NCBI RefSeq assembly: GCF_947495715.1
Contig: NZ_CANLZU010000001.1
Coordinates: forward strand, 124,001-188,000
DNA: 64,000 nt
DNA from: an uncultured Oceanisphaera sp.
Lineage (GTDB): Bacteria; Pseudomonadota; Gammaproteobacteria; Enterobacterales; Aeromonadaceae
Direction: 5' to 3'
Below the pieces are notes generated by a model. The model was not told where the DNA came from and made no database searches. It saw nothing but the letters and a program-made list of their open reading frames with translations. Shown piece by piece: positions 8,303 to 17,175 of this stretch. The translations under genes were made by a program, and so were the position numbers. Positions within the stretch are counted from its first letter, which is position 1; each line of letters starts with the position of its first letter.

Positions 8303-11300
8303 TTATTCTTTTATTCTTTTTTCGATAAAACCAATGACTCGTTCGGCCTCAGCGTAGAACGCCTGCAGCATCTCCGGCGTCATGGCCGGCCGAGCGCCAT
8401 GACAAGCCACTTCTATCTGGTCACAGCAATCCCCCAGAGTAATGGCCCCCACCGAGCGCGAAGAGGATTTCAGGGTGTGAGCGATATCCCCTAACCGTTT
8501 CATGTCTCTTTGCTTCCAGGCATCCGCCATCGAGACCTGATTCTCTTTCAGGCTTTGCAGGTAATCGGTAAGCAATTCCTGAAAGATGGACTCATCATCC
8601 CCGATCAATGCTTTCAGTCTGCTTATATCCACCGCCTCTGTCGGATCGGTTTCAGTACCCGCAACGGGCGGTGACTCGTCCTCATGTTCAGGCAACCAGC
8701 GTTCAAGCATGGCCTTCAGCTTCTGCAGCTCCATCGGCTTGCTCAGATAATCATTCATTCCCTGTTCAAGACAACGCGCAATTTCCTCCTTGAAGGCATT
8801 GGCGCTCAGCGCCACTATGGACATGGGCGAGGCCCCGTTTTCTTGCTCCCGGATCTGCCGGGTCAACTGGTAGCCATCCATCTCCGGCATGTGGAGATCG
8901 GTGATCAGCAGATCATAGGGTTTCTTTCGCCACAGCTCGATGGCTTCAACCCCGTTATTGGCAATATCGGCGGTATAACCCAACAACAGTAACTGCTGGC
9001 GAATTACCTTCTGATTTACTTCGTTGTCTTCGGCTACCAGAATCGACGCCTCATGACGGCCGGTTAACGGCTCTCTGCCCGCCCTGACCACTTTCTCTGT
9101 CGCATAGTACCGCTCCGGCAACCGGATATACCCGGCAGCACCGGCCACGGCATCGAGAAAGGCGGCCCGCTTGAGCACATTGGCATCCATCATGACGTGA
9201 TCGGCGGCCACCTGGCGAGCATGCCGGCGGGCCCCCCGCTCCAGCGTCACAAAGCGAACCTGCCGGTCGGGCCACGATGAAGCCGCCGTCCGCAGCTGTT
9301 CGGTGGGAAACTGCTGCCGAGTGGCATCATAAACCCAGATGCACATACCGGGAGGATAGCACTCGCTCATCCGGGCAGCGGCCTCGATATCCGCAGCATA
9401 ATGTACTTGAGCATTTTCGTGCTGAAGATAACAGAGCAGATCCTCGGCAATGCCTTCGTTGCCCCCAATCACCAGGCAGGAGAGCCCATCGAGCACGGAT
9501 GCGCTAACCGTACTGTCCGTATTATCGTCATCCAGCTCGAAGGGCAACGAGACCGTAAAGCAGCTGCCCGCTCCCGGCTCACTCTGCAGCTTGATGTCGC
9601 CGCCCAACAGCTGTACCAGATGATGGGTAATGGTCAGTCCCAGGCCGGTACCGCCGAAACGCCGGGTGGTGGAAGAGTCGGCCTGGGTAAAGGCATCGAA
9701 CAGGGTCGATTGCACCGCCGGGTCTATGCCGATACCGTTATCGGCCACGTCGAACTGTATCCTGATGGAAGAAACCCCGCTGGCAGACAGGGAGGTTCTG
9801 ACCGACACCTTGCCGGGCCGGCTGCTGCCGGAAAACTTGATGGCATTCCCCACCAGATTAATCAGTATCTGACGAATACGCAGGCTGTCACCGAGCACCC
9901 GGCCGGGCAGCACCGGATCGATAAACAGGGTCAGCTCGGCCCCCAGTATCCTCGCTTGCTGATCGAGCATCTGGCAGGTCTGCTCCACCACGGCGGGAAT
10001 CGAAAGCGGCTGTTTTTCCAGATCCAGTTTTCCCGACTCTATCTTCGAGAACTCCAGAATCGCATTAATCAGCTCGGACAGGGAAACGGCCGAGTAGTGG
10101 ATCAGGTTCAGCATGTCGTGCTGGCTGCGAGTGAGTTCGGTCCGGGCCAGTACATCGAGCATGCCCACCACCCCGTTCAGGGGAGTGCGAATTTCATGGC
10201 TCATGGTCGCCAGAAAATAGGACTTGGACTGGTTGGCCTGCTCGGCATCCTGTCTGGCTTGCTCCAGCTGTTTGGTGCGTTCGGTGACTCTGTGTTCAAG
10301 CTGTTCGGCAAGCAGCTGCAGCTCCCGGGTTCGGCTTTCCACCAGCTCCTCCAGCGACTGGTTCAGCGCCACCAGCTGGGCCTTGCTGTCGTGCAATTCG
10401 ATTTCAATCAGCTTTTCCTGATGAATATCGACATTCACGCCTGCCATGGTCATGGCCTGGCCGGCGCCGTCATATTGCACGATTTTTCCGCGCGATCGAA
10501 TCCAGTGCCAGTTTCCACTGGCGGAAAGCAGTCGGCATTCGGCCAGAAAGTAATCGCTCTGCCGGCGATAATACTGGTCAAACAGTTGCCTCACCCTGAG
10601 TTTGTCTTCCGGATGCAGCAGACGGAAGAAGTCTTCGCCATTGATGAACTGGCCGTTGTCATAGCCCAGCATACGGCCATAGTGGCCCTTAACTACCAGT
10701 TGGTTGGTGGCGAGGTTCCAGTCCCAGTAGCCCAGCTCGCTGCCTTCAATCACCCGGTTCAATAATTTTTTATTATTTTTAAGCTGTTCTTCGGTCGTTT
10801 TACGCTCGGTGATATCGATGGCCGATACGATCAGCTTGTCGATAGTCGATTCATTATTTGAGATAGGAATGATATTGAGATCGAGAGTGAAAAGCTCACC
10901 GTTTTGCCGGCGTAATTGCACGTCCCGTCGCACCCTGTTGCCCTGCAGTGCGTGTTGAAAGTCCCCGGACAGAGCCTGCTGTTCTTCAGGCAAGTCGTCG
11001 AACCAGGGGCTCAGGGTGAAATGCCGCCCGATTAACCTGGATTCAGGCTGACCATAAGCATCGAGCAGCGCCTTGTTCATCCTGACAATAAAGCCGCCCC
11101 GATCGAGTTCAACAATATAACTCGCCATGTTATTTAATATGTCGGCCAACTCTTGCTTGGTCTTTTTCAATGCCAGGGTGCGGCGTTTGACCCGCTCTGC
11201 AATACGCATATTGTGGCCGGCGGTGATGATCGCATAAGCCGTCAATAACAGCATCAGCACCACAATGGCGACAATAAATACCTGCATAATGGTGGACTGT

Positions 11301-12763
11301 GCCGGCTGCCAGGGTGCGACCGACCAGCTTTTGATATCAAGCCGTTTATCGGCCAGAAACTCCGGATGATTACTCCAGTCCGGCTCTTGCTCCAGATGAA
11401 TGGGCAGGCGAGTGTCCATCAACTGCACCGGTGATCCGCCATCTAAAGCACTAAGCGTGATACAGAAACTCACTCCTATGCTCTCGACTCGTTGTGCCAG
11501 ATCGGCCAATAAGTCATTGAAATAAATCAATCCTACCGCGAAGCCGATAAAAGCCTCTTCCCTTGCCGCCTCGTTCGCCCCACTCGAATCAAAACCGGTG
11601 CGGTATACCGGTAGCAAATAGCGCCAGTCGTCGGGGCGGTTCGGATTTTCTTCATAAAACGCCCGCCGTTCCAGCAAAACGGCACGGCCACTCCTGATGG
11701 CCATTGCCAGCTGGTCGGGATCTTCGCTGCCCAGATCATATCCGGCTGCAATAGTGTGTCCGTTTCGAATAGAGATAAACAGAAAGGGATAATAGTAGGA
11801 ACGCTCGCCGGCAGGCACCAGATTACCCTGACCATCGTTGTCGGCAATGGAAAATGCGGTCTGCCGAAGATGCTTCGCTTGCGCTTCAAACTCGTTGCGT
11901 TGCTCAATCGGTACCAGCGGTGCCCAGCCCAGACCTTCAATACCTCTGGTTTTCAGAGAATGCTGCGCAAAACGTTTGAATTCATCCAGATTGACCTCTT
12001 CGCTACTGTTCATGAAGGCGGCGACGCCATTGACCGAATCGCTCAGGGCGAACAGCCCCCGTTCAAAGTGCTCATGCACCAGTTCGCTGTAGGAGGCAAA
12101 ACGCTGTCGAAACTCCAGCTGTTCGCTCTTGCCCAGGGTATGGAAGACCATGACCACCAGCACGATGAACAGCAACGGCAGCCACTGCAGCCTTCTGGCG
12201 TGATCTTTGAGCCCATCATGCTGCCGATAGGCCAGCGGCAACATGATGGGGGTGACCATCAGGATTCCCAGGCACTCGGACATCCACCAGGTGAGCCAGT
12301 TACCAGTCAGAGAGTCCGGCGGCAGCGATTGCAAAAAATACATGCTGCCGATGCCAATGGTCGCCGACAAGGAAGCGGCGAGCGGCGCCGCCAACAACAG
12401 CGCCCGCATCACCCGCCATTCGCTGACACTGCCCGGTTTGTCCGTCACCAGCAGCGCCATGCCCCTGGCCCCCACGAGGGCAGTCAGCATGGAGCCGATG
12501 GCGGTGATCGACGTCAACGCCAGTATGGAGGTATCCAGGACGTGACCGGCGATAACGATTTTATGGAACAAATCCGAAGCAAAGGCGGCCAGCCATACCA
12601 CGGGCCCGTAGCGCAGTCCCCATAGCAGCAGACAGAACAGCGCCAGCCCGGTGGCCGGCCACACCGGCGCCGTATAGATGGGCGGAACCGCCAGCCACAT
12701 GCCAAATTCGGCCAGCAGAAAATAACCGATCAGCAGCAACGCTGCTCGTTGATAAAATAACAT
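8303..12763 (-). CDS. hybrid sensor histidine kinase MASE1-CHASE-PAS-PAS-HisKA-HATPase-REC-HPt
   Basis: 1486 residues. MASE1-type membrane region about 5-205; CHASE-like extracytoplasmic domain about 215-490; further helix about 492-514; PAS about 535-650; PAS/PAC about 665-785; coiled coil about 785-845; HisKA with His856 (MSHEIRTPLNG); HATPase with N, G1 (DNGIGI) and G2 (GGTGLGL) boxes about 950-1075; a degenerate receiver-like segment about 1090-1210 without acceptor Asp; true receiver about 1238-1358 with Asp1289; HPt with His1429 (AHTLKSSS). The chain therefore holds a complete His-Asp-His relay. It is first in a minus-strand operon with the receiver-EAL and double-receiver genes, its likely targets. 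The ligand is unknown. Confidence 0.93.
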   Translation of the reverse strand: MLFYQRAALLLIGYFLLAEFGMWLAVPPIYTAPVWPATGLALFCLLLWGLRYGPVVWLAAFASDLFHKIVIAGHVLDTSILALTSITAIGSMLTALVGARGMALLVTDKPGSVSEWRVMRALLLAAPLAASLSATIGIGSMYFLQSLPPDSLTGNWLTWWMSECLGILMVTPIMLPLAYRQHDGLKDHARRLQWLPLLFIVLVVMVFHTLGKSEQLEFRQRFASYSELVHEHFERGLFALSDSVNGVAAFMNSSEEVNLDEFKRFAQHSLKTRGIEGLGWAPLVPIEQRNEFEAQAKHLRQTAFSIADNDGQGNLVPAGERSYYYPFLFISIRNGHTIAAGYDLGSEDPDQLAMAIRSGRAVLLERRAFYEENPNRPDDWRYLLPVYRTGFDSSGANEAAREEAFIGFAVGLIYFNDLLADLAQRVESIGVSFCITLSALDGGSPVQLMDTRLPIHLEQEPDWSNHPEFLADKRLDIKSWSVAPWQPAQSTIMQVFIVAIVVLMLLLTAYAIITAGHNMRIAERVKRRTLALKKTKQELADILNNMASYIVELDRGGFIVRMNKALLDAYGQPESRLIGRHFTLSPWFDDLPEEQQALSGDFQHALQGNRVRRDVQLRRQNGELFTLDLNIIPISNNESTIDKLIVSAIDITERKTTEEQLKNNKKLLNRVIEGSELGYWDWNLATNQLVVKGHYGRMLGYDNGQFINGEDFFRLLHPEDKLRVRQLFDQYYRRQSDYFLAECRLLSASGNWHWIRSRGKIVQYDGAGQAMTMAGVNVDIHQEKLIEIELHDSKAQLVALNQSLEELVESRTRELQLLAEQLEHRVTERTKQLEQARQDAEQANQSKSYFLATMSHEIRTPLNGVVGMLDVLARTELTRSQHDMLNLIHYSAVSLSELINAILEFSKIESGKLDLEKQPLSIPAVVEQTCQMLDQQARILGAELTLFIDPVLPGRVLGDSLRIRQILINLVGNAIKFSGSSRPGKVSVRTSLSASGVSSIRIQFDVADNGIGIDPAVQSTLFDAFTQADSSTTRRFGGTGLGLTITHHLVQLLGGDIKLQSEPGAGSCFTVSLPFELDDDNTDSTVSASVLDGLSCLVIGGNEGIAEDLLCYLQHENAQVHYAADIEAAARMSECYPPGMCIWVYDATRQQFPTEQLRTAASSWPDRQVRFVTLERGARRHARQVAADHVMMDANVLKRAAFLDAVAGAAGYIRLPERYYATEKVVRAGREPLTGRHEASILVAEDNEVNQKVIRQQLLLLGYTADIANNGVEAIELWRKKPYDLLITDLHMPEMDGYQLTRQIREQENGASPMSIVALSANAFKEEIARCLEQGMNDYLSKPMELQKLKAMLERWLPEHEDESPPVAGTETDPTEAVDISRLKALIGDDESIFQELLTDYLQSLKENQVSMADAWKQRDMKRLGDIAHTLKSSSRSVGAITLGDCCDQIEVACHGARPAMTPEMLQAFYAEAERVIGFIEKRIKE

Positions 12764-12949
12764 GTGCTCTATACCACTGTGGTCATATTCAGCTTGTTAG
12801 TTGGATGCGAAAAGGCGACGGATATTGATGGCCTCGGTACCCGAATTAGCAAGCATGCAAAACATTCCGGATGACGCAGTTATCACAAGAAGCTGTTGCC
12901 ATAAAAATAGGCGACATCCTAACTTATCGGGCATACGAATACCTGCCTA

Positions 12950-12963
12950 TTGATGTAAATTAA
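12950..12963. promoter_or_regulatory. FNR/Anr-type box between the hybrid kinase and chrA
   Basis: TTGATGTAAATTAA matches TTGAT-N4-ATCAA at nine of ten positions and shares its GTAA spacer with the box at 5863-5876. It lies about 190 bp upstream of the hybrid kinase start and about 90 bp upstream of chrA, so either gene could be the target. The 286 bp between the two genes hold no open reading frame I would support. Confidence 0.45.
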
Positions 12964-13049
12964 ATACGAATTTAAACCAAACTCCCATTTTTTCGTATTT
13001 GTCATGAGATTGTCATGCCGGGAAGTTATGATAGCGACAGGGTACCCAC

Positions 13050-14195
13050 TTGCGATCTGATCTTATGCTCCATGTATTCTGGCAATTCTTTAAACTCGGC
13101 TGGATAAGCTTCGGCGGCCCCGCCGCTCACATCGGCTATTTTCAACGCCATTTCGTGCAAAAACTCGGTTGGATACCGCAGGATCGTTTCGCTTCTACCC
13201 TCGCCCTGTGCCAGTTTCTGCCCGGCCCTGCCTCCAGCCAGCTGGGCTTTGCCATCGGCTACCAACGCGCCGGGCTCACGGGGGCCCTGGCGGCGTTTGC
13301 CGGTTTCACCCTGCCCTCTTTTCTGTTGATGCTGGGGCTGGCCCTGGCCGGGCAAACCTGGGCCAGCCAACCGGCAGCCCTGGCCATCGTGACCGGACTC
13401 AAGCTGTTTGCACTGGTGGTGGTGGCCGATGCGGTACTGACCATGGCCGGTCAGTTCTGCCGCCAACGGCTGACCCTGACCATCGCCGTGTTGAGCGCCG
13501 CCCTGCTGTGGCTACAGCCGGGACTGGCCGGTCAGTTTGTGGTGCTGCTGGCGGCGGCGCTGACCGGTGCCCTGTTGCTGAAAAAAGAGCATGCCGAACC
13601 CGGCCAGCCACTCGGCCTCAACCTGCCATTTCTGTTACTGTTTCTGGGCTTGCTGCTGGTGATGCCGCTGCTGGCACTCACCGGCACGGCGGCGATATTT
13701 GCCGACTTTTATCAGGCCGGCAGCCTGGTGTTTGGCGGCGGCCATGTGGTACTGCCGCTGCTGCAGGGACTGCTGGCTGAGCAGTTGTCACAGGACGTGT
13801 TTCTGACCGGTTATGCGGCGGCCCAGGCCATGCCCGGCCCCATGTTTACCCTGGCGAGCTTTTTAGGCGCCGAACTGTTGCCAACGGCGCCGATACTGGG
13901 GGCACTGGTGGCGACGTTCGGGGTGTTTCTGCCCGGCTTTCTGCTGGTGCTGGCATTGCAGCACAGCTGGCAGGCATTGGCGGCGCGGCCGCTCATGGCC
14001 GGTGCGGTACAAGGCATTAATGCCGCCGTGGTGGGATTATTGCTGGCGGCCTTGTATCAGCCGGTGTTTGTCAGCAGCGTCACCGGCGCCCCGGCGCTGG
14101 CCGCCGCCGCCCTAGGCCTGCTGGCCCTGCGCGCCTTCAAGTGCCCGCTACTGGTATTGATACCGGCCTTCATGCTGCTGGGATTCTGGCTGTGA
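13050..14195 (+). CDS. chrA: chromate transporter, long-chain form
   Basis: 381 residues with two tandem CHR domains, each opening with the family motif (FFKLGWISFGGPAAHIGYF near the N terminus; FGGGHVVLPLL in the second half). About ten hydrophobic segments make it an inner-membrane protein; ChrA exports chromate, perhaps in exchange with sulfate. The best start is TTG at 13050, which has AGGG seven bases upstream; the first ATG at 13065 lacks a ribosome site. No chrB or other resistance gene is adjacent, so the physiological substrate is not certain. Confidence 0.92.
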   Translation: MRSDLMLHVFWQFFKLGWISFGGPAAHIGYFQRHFVQKLGWIPQDRFASTLALCQFLPGPASSQLGFAIGYQRAGLTGALAAFAGFTLPSFLLMLGLALAGQTWASQPAALAIVTGLKLFALVVVADAVLTMAGQFCRQRLTLTIAVLSAALLWLQPGLAGQFVVLLAAALTGALLLKKEHAEPGQPLGLNLPFLLLFLGLLLVMPLLALTGTAAIFADFYQAGSLVFGGGHVVLPLLQGLLAEQLSQDVFLTGYAAAQAMPGPMFTLASFLGAELLPTAPILGALVATFGVFLPGFLLVLALQHSWQALAARPLMAGAVQGINAAVVGLLLAALYQPVFVSSVTGAPALAAAALGLLALRAFKCPLLVLIPAFMLLGFWL

Positions 14196-14372
14196 ATATG
14201 GCAGATAAAAAATGAGAAATAAGCACTCATTTTAAATGATTTAAGTGTATTTTTATGTAAATATCGAGATATAAAAGCCGTAAAAAAGGGTATCACTGGC
14301 GGGTTGCAGGGGTTCCGATAGCTTTATCGATGCCCTGCGCGTTCACTCACAGTTCACCACGGAGGCCACTGG

Positions 14373-15839
14373 ATGTCGGCACTTTTCCATCTCGACAGAG
14401 GTAGTCAGGCGACCCTGCAACAGCAGGTCCGGGAACACTTGGTCAGTGCCATACTGGGTGGCTTTTTACCTCCGAACAAACCGCTCCCTTCTTGTCGTAG
14501 CCTGGCCAAAAATCTGAATGTAGCGCGTAATACCATAGTGCTGGTTTATGATGAATTGGTCTCGGATGGTTACCTTATTTCACGTGAGCGCAGCGGTTAT
14601 TACGTCAATGCCCAGTTTGTCGGTGGTCACCTTGATACCTCCCGGGCCATGCCTGCAGAACCCCATATCGACAAGGTAAACTGGCTTGAGCGGCTTAAGG
14701 TAAAACCCGGCCATCAGACCAATGCCAGTCAGTCTCATTCCTGGCAAAGCTATCAATACCCCTTTGTTTACGGTCAGCTGGATACCAGCCTGTTTCCCAT
14801 CGATAGCTGGCGTAAATGCTGGAAGGACGCCGTCAGTGTGCAGGCTATCCGTGACTGGAGCTCGGATCGTTACGACAGCGACGACCCCCAGTTGATCGAA
14901 CAGCTGCAGAAACGCATCCTGCCGAGCCGGGGCATACAGGCAAGCAGTGAGGAAATTCTGGTCACCGTTGGCTCACAGCAGGCTATCTATCTGCTGGCCC
15001 AGTTACTACTGGACGACCAATCCTGTTTCGGTATTGAAGATCCCGGTTATGTCAGTGCCGGCCATATCGCCCGGGTGTTCAATGCCCGAGTGAAAAGCCT
15101 GAGGATCGACGGAGATGGCATGGTGGTTGATGAGCAGCTGAACGAATGTGATGCCGTCTACCTGACCCCCAGCCACCAGTGTCCGACCGCAGTAACCATG
15201 CCGCTGGCACGACGGCTCGCACTATTGGAAGCGGCACAACAACAGGGTTTCATCGTCATTGAAGATGACTATGAGATGGAAATGAACTTCGATACCCATC
15301 CAACCCCGGCCCTGAAGAGCCTGGACAAGGCCGAACGGGTACTTTATATCGGCAGCCTGTCCAAGACACTGGCTCCCGGATTGCGCATGGGATTTCTGGT
15401 CGGCCCCAGCGCCCTGATCCAGGAAGCCCGTAACCTTCGCCAACTGATGCTGCGTCACCCGCCACTCAATAACCAGCGCGCCGTGGCGCTGTTTCTGGCC
15501 CAGGGTTATCACGATGCCCTATTGCGAAAACTGGCGCGGGTATTTCAGGAGCGAGGGGAATGCCTGGCGCAGGCGTTAAAGCAGCACCTGCCCAACTGCG
15601 TCAGCTCCCCCATCAGCGGCTCTTCTTGCTGGCTGGAACTGCCAGAACATATAGATGCAGGACTGCTGAAGCAAAGAGCGGCAAAAGAAGGGCTGCTGCT
15701 GATCTCTGCCGATAGCTACCATTTCGGCAACCATCTGCCGAAAAACTACCTCAAAATAGGCCTCTCGGCGATACCGCTCGAAAAAATCGAACCCGGCATC
15801 CGGTTGCTGGCAAAAATAAAGGCGCAGTTACAGACATAA
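14373..15839 (+). CDS. MocR-family regulator (GntR HTH fused to aminotransferase fold), PdxR-like
   Basis: 488 residues. GntR winged helix at about 10-80 (LQQQVREHLVSAILGG, LPSCRSLAKNLNVARNT), then a type I aminotransferase-like domain about 120-480 with the PLP lysine Lys331 in IGSLSKTLAPGLRMG and the IEDDYEMEM segment. MocR proteins sense PLP or amino-compound aldimines and regulate vitamin B6, GABA or taurine genes. No pdxST genes are adjacent. It points toward iclR, so it does not share a transcript with the TRAP locus. The start follows GGAGGCC. The target is unknown. Confidence 0.9.
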   Translation: MSALFHLDRGSQATLQQQVREHLVSAILGGFLPPNKPLPSCRSLAKNLNVARNTIVLVYDELVSDGYLISRERSGYYVNAQFVGGHLDTSRAMPAEPHIDKVNWLERLKVKPGHQTNASQSHSWQSYQYPFVYGQLDTSLFPIDSWRKCWKDAVSVQAIRDWSSDRYDSDDPQLIEQLQKRILPSRGIQASSEEILVTVGSQQAIYLLAQLLLDDQSCFGIEDPGYVSAGHIARVFNARVKSLRIDGDGMVVDEQLNECDAVYLTPSHQCPTAVTMPLARRLALLEAAQQQGFIVIEDDYEMEMNFDTHPTPALKSLDKAERVLYIGSLSKTLAPGLRMGFLVGPSALIQEARNLRQLMLRHPPLNNQRAVALFLAQGYHDALLRKLARVFQERGECLAQALKQHLPNCVSSPISGSSCWLELPEHIDAGLLKQRAAKEGLLLISADSYHFGNHLPKNYLKIGLSAIPLEKIEPGIRLLAKIKAQLQT

Positions 15840-15892
15840 ACAACAAAATAACGGAGCCTTATTGCCTATTTCACGCAGAAATAAAAGAAAGA

Positions 15893-16660
15893 CTATAAGT
15901 CCAGTACCACCTGCAGCTGGACGGCGGCACGGCGCAGGGTCGGAGCCCACTCCATCAGGCTGTTCAGCGGCTTGCGGGCGGTAGGGGCATGTACGGCGAC
16001 TGCCGCGCGTACCTGCCCTACCTCGTCATAAATGGGCACGGCAAAAGCCACCATGCCTTCAAACATTTCTTCATTATCAATACTCAGGGTATTGGCGGCA
16101 ATCTTCTCCAGTTCAAGCTCCAACTGTTCCCCGTCGGTAATGGTATGTCGGGTATGAGCATCCAAAGACAAGCCCCTTAATAAAGCCTTGCGTTTATGTA
16201 GTGGCATTAATGCCAACAATAGCTTTCCGGCTGCGGTACTGTGTAATGGCATACGTGACCCCGGATGCAGCTGTATCCGTACCGGCCAGTTGGTTTCGAC
16301 CCGTTCGAAATAGACCAGTTCATGGCCATCCAACAGAGCAATATTACAGGTTTCTCCCAGCTCTTCGGCCAGTTTCTGCAGCACCGCCCGTCTCGGAGCC
16401 CCGACACTGCGCTGGGCCAGCACGCCCAGCGCCATTTTTCTCAAGCGCGGTCCCGGACTAAAGTGACGGCCATCGGGTTCTTTCTGCAACAGACCTTCCT
16501 GCTCCAGCTGGCCGATAATGCGGTGTATTGTTGGCTTGGGCACATCAAGACGCTGACACAAGTCTGCCGCCGTGGTCGCCCTGTCCTCCTTGAGCATTTC
16601 CTCGATCAAGGCAAAAGCACGAAGCAGAGTTGAGTTGGTTGCACTGGCTGATGTGCTCAT
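15893..16660 (-). CDS. IclR-family transcriptional regulator
   Basis: 255 residues from the ATG at 16660, chosen because AGGAGG precedes it; an upstream extension in the same frame has no ribosome site. Winged helix about 10-70 (TTAADLCQRLDVPKPTIHRIIGQLE) and an IclR effector domain about 85-250 (SRMPLHSTAAGKLLLA, ANTLSIDNEEMFEGMVAFAVPI). IclR proteins are usually local repressors or activators of catabolic operons. This one ends a minus-strand locus for TRAP uptake and is the likely regulator of it. A CGATAC-N5-GTATCG palindrome upstream of dctP is a candidate operator. Confidence 0.92.
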   Translation of the reverse strand: MSTSASATNSTLLRAFALIEEMLKEDRATTAADLCQRLDVPKPTIHRIIGQLEQEGLLQKEPDGRHFSPGPRLRKMALGVLAQRSVGAPRRAVLQKLAEELGETCNIALLDGHELVYFERVETNWPVRIQLHPGSRMPLHSTAAGKLLLALMPLHKRKALLRGLSLDAHTRHTITDGEQLELELEKIAANTLSIDNEEMFEGMVAFAVPIYDEVGQVRAAVAVHAPTARKPLNSLMEWAPTLRRAAVQLQVVLDL

Positions 16661-16692
16661 AAGCCCTCCTGAATGAATTTTCAGGCAGTTTA

Positions 16693-17100
16693 TCATAGGG
16701 ATACCTGGATACGTTCCGCGAACTGCCGACAAAGGACCACATCTTCCTCCAGGGCTCGGCCGCTGACGCCAATCGCGCCGACCAGTTGCTCCTTCTCAAA
16801 CAAGGGCAGCCCGCCTGGCAGAGAGGTGAATTTTTCATCCAGAAAATCCGCCAGAGACAACTGCTCGTTCCACAGCCTCTGTCTGAAGGCCTCGGTAGAT
16901 GCCCCCATCCTGGCCGCCGTATAGGCCTTGCCTATTGCAATATTGATCAGCCGTTCGGGCGCTCCATCCATCCGGTACAGATAAATCAGGGCTCCCGAGG
17001 CATCAACGGCCGCAAAACAGACCGATTTCCCCCCGTCCTGCCCGGCCATGTTGGCCGTTGTCAGGCAGGCCGCCGCAACTGTCATTGAACTGATAGTCAA
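16693..17100 (-). CDS. GlcG/HbpS family protein
   Basis: 135 residues of the GlcG/HbpS (DUF336) fold: central CFAAVDASGALIYLYRMDGAP, then AIGKAYTAA, LPLFEKEQLVGAIGVSG and a C-terminal helix. Members bind haem or small cobalamin/glycolate-pathway ligands and often sit in catabolic operons; the function here is not known. I place the start at TTG 17100, with AAAGGAG eight bases upstream. A longer reading to 17148 is contradicted by a terminator hairpin at 17125-17160 that the extra codons would span. The gene lies between the TRAP permease and iclR. Confidence 0.8.
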   Translation of the reverse strand: MTISSMTVAAACLTTANMAGQDGGKSVCFAAVDASGALIYLYRMDGAPERLINIAIGKAYTAARMGASTEAFRQRLWNEQLSLADFLDEKFTSLPGGLPLFEKEQLVGAIGVSGRALEEDVVLCRQFAERIQVSL

Positions 17101-17124
17101 AGATGGCTCCTTTATCTTTGTAGC

Positions 17125-17160
17125 CCTAAAAAATAAAAGCGAAGCCATCAGGCTCCGCTT
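17125..17160 (-). terminator. rho-independent terminator after the fused TRAP permease
   Basis: On the minus strand AAGCGGAGCC, loop TGAT and GGCTTCGCTT (one mismatch) are followed by TTATTTTTT. It separates dctQM from the GlcG/HbpS gene, so the latter is either read through or has its own promoter. Confidence 0.8.
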
Positions 17161-17175
17161 GTGTTAAAGAAACCA

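Noticed and set aside
9401..10765. Long plus-strand frame opposite the hybrid kinase
   Set aside because: HisKA and HATPase motifs on the minus strand account for this region.
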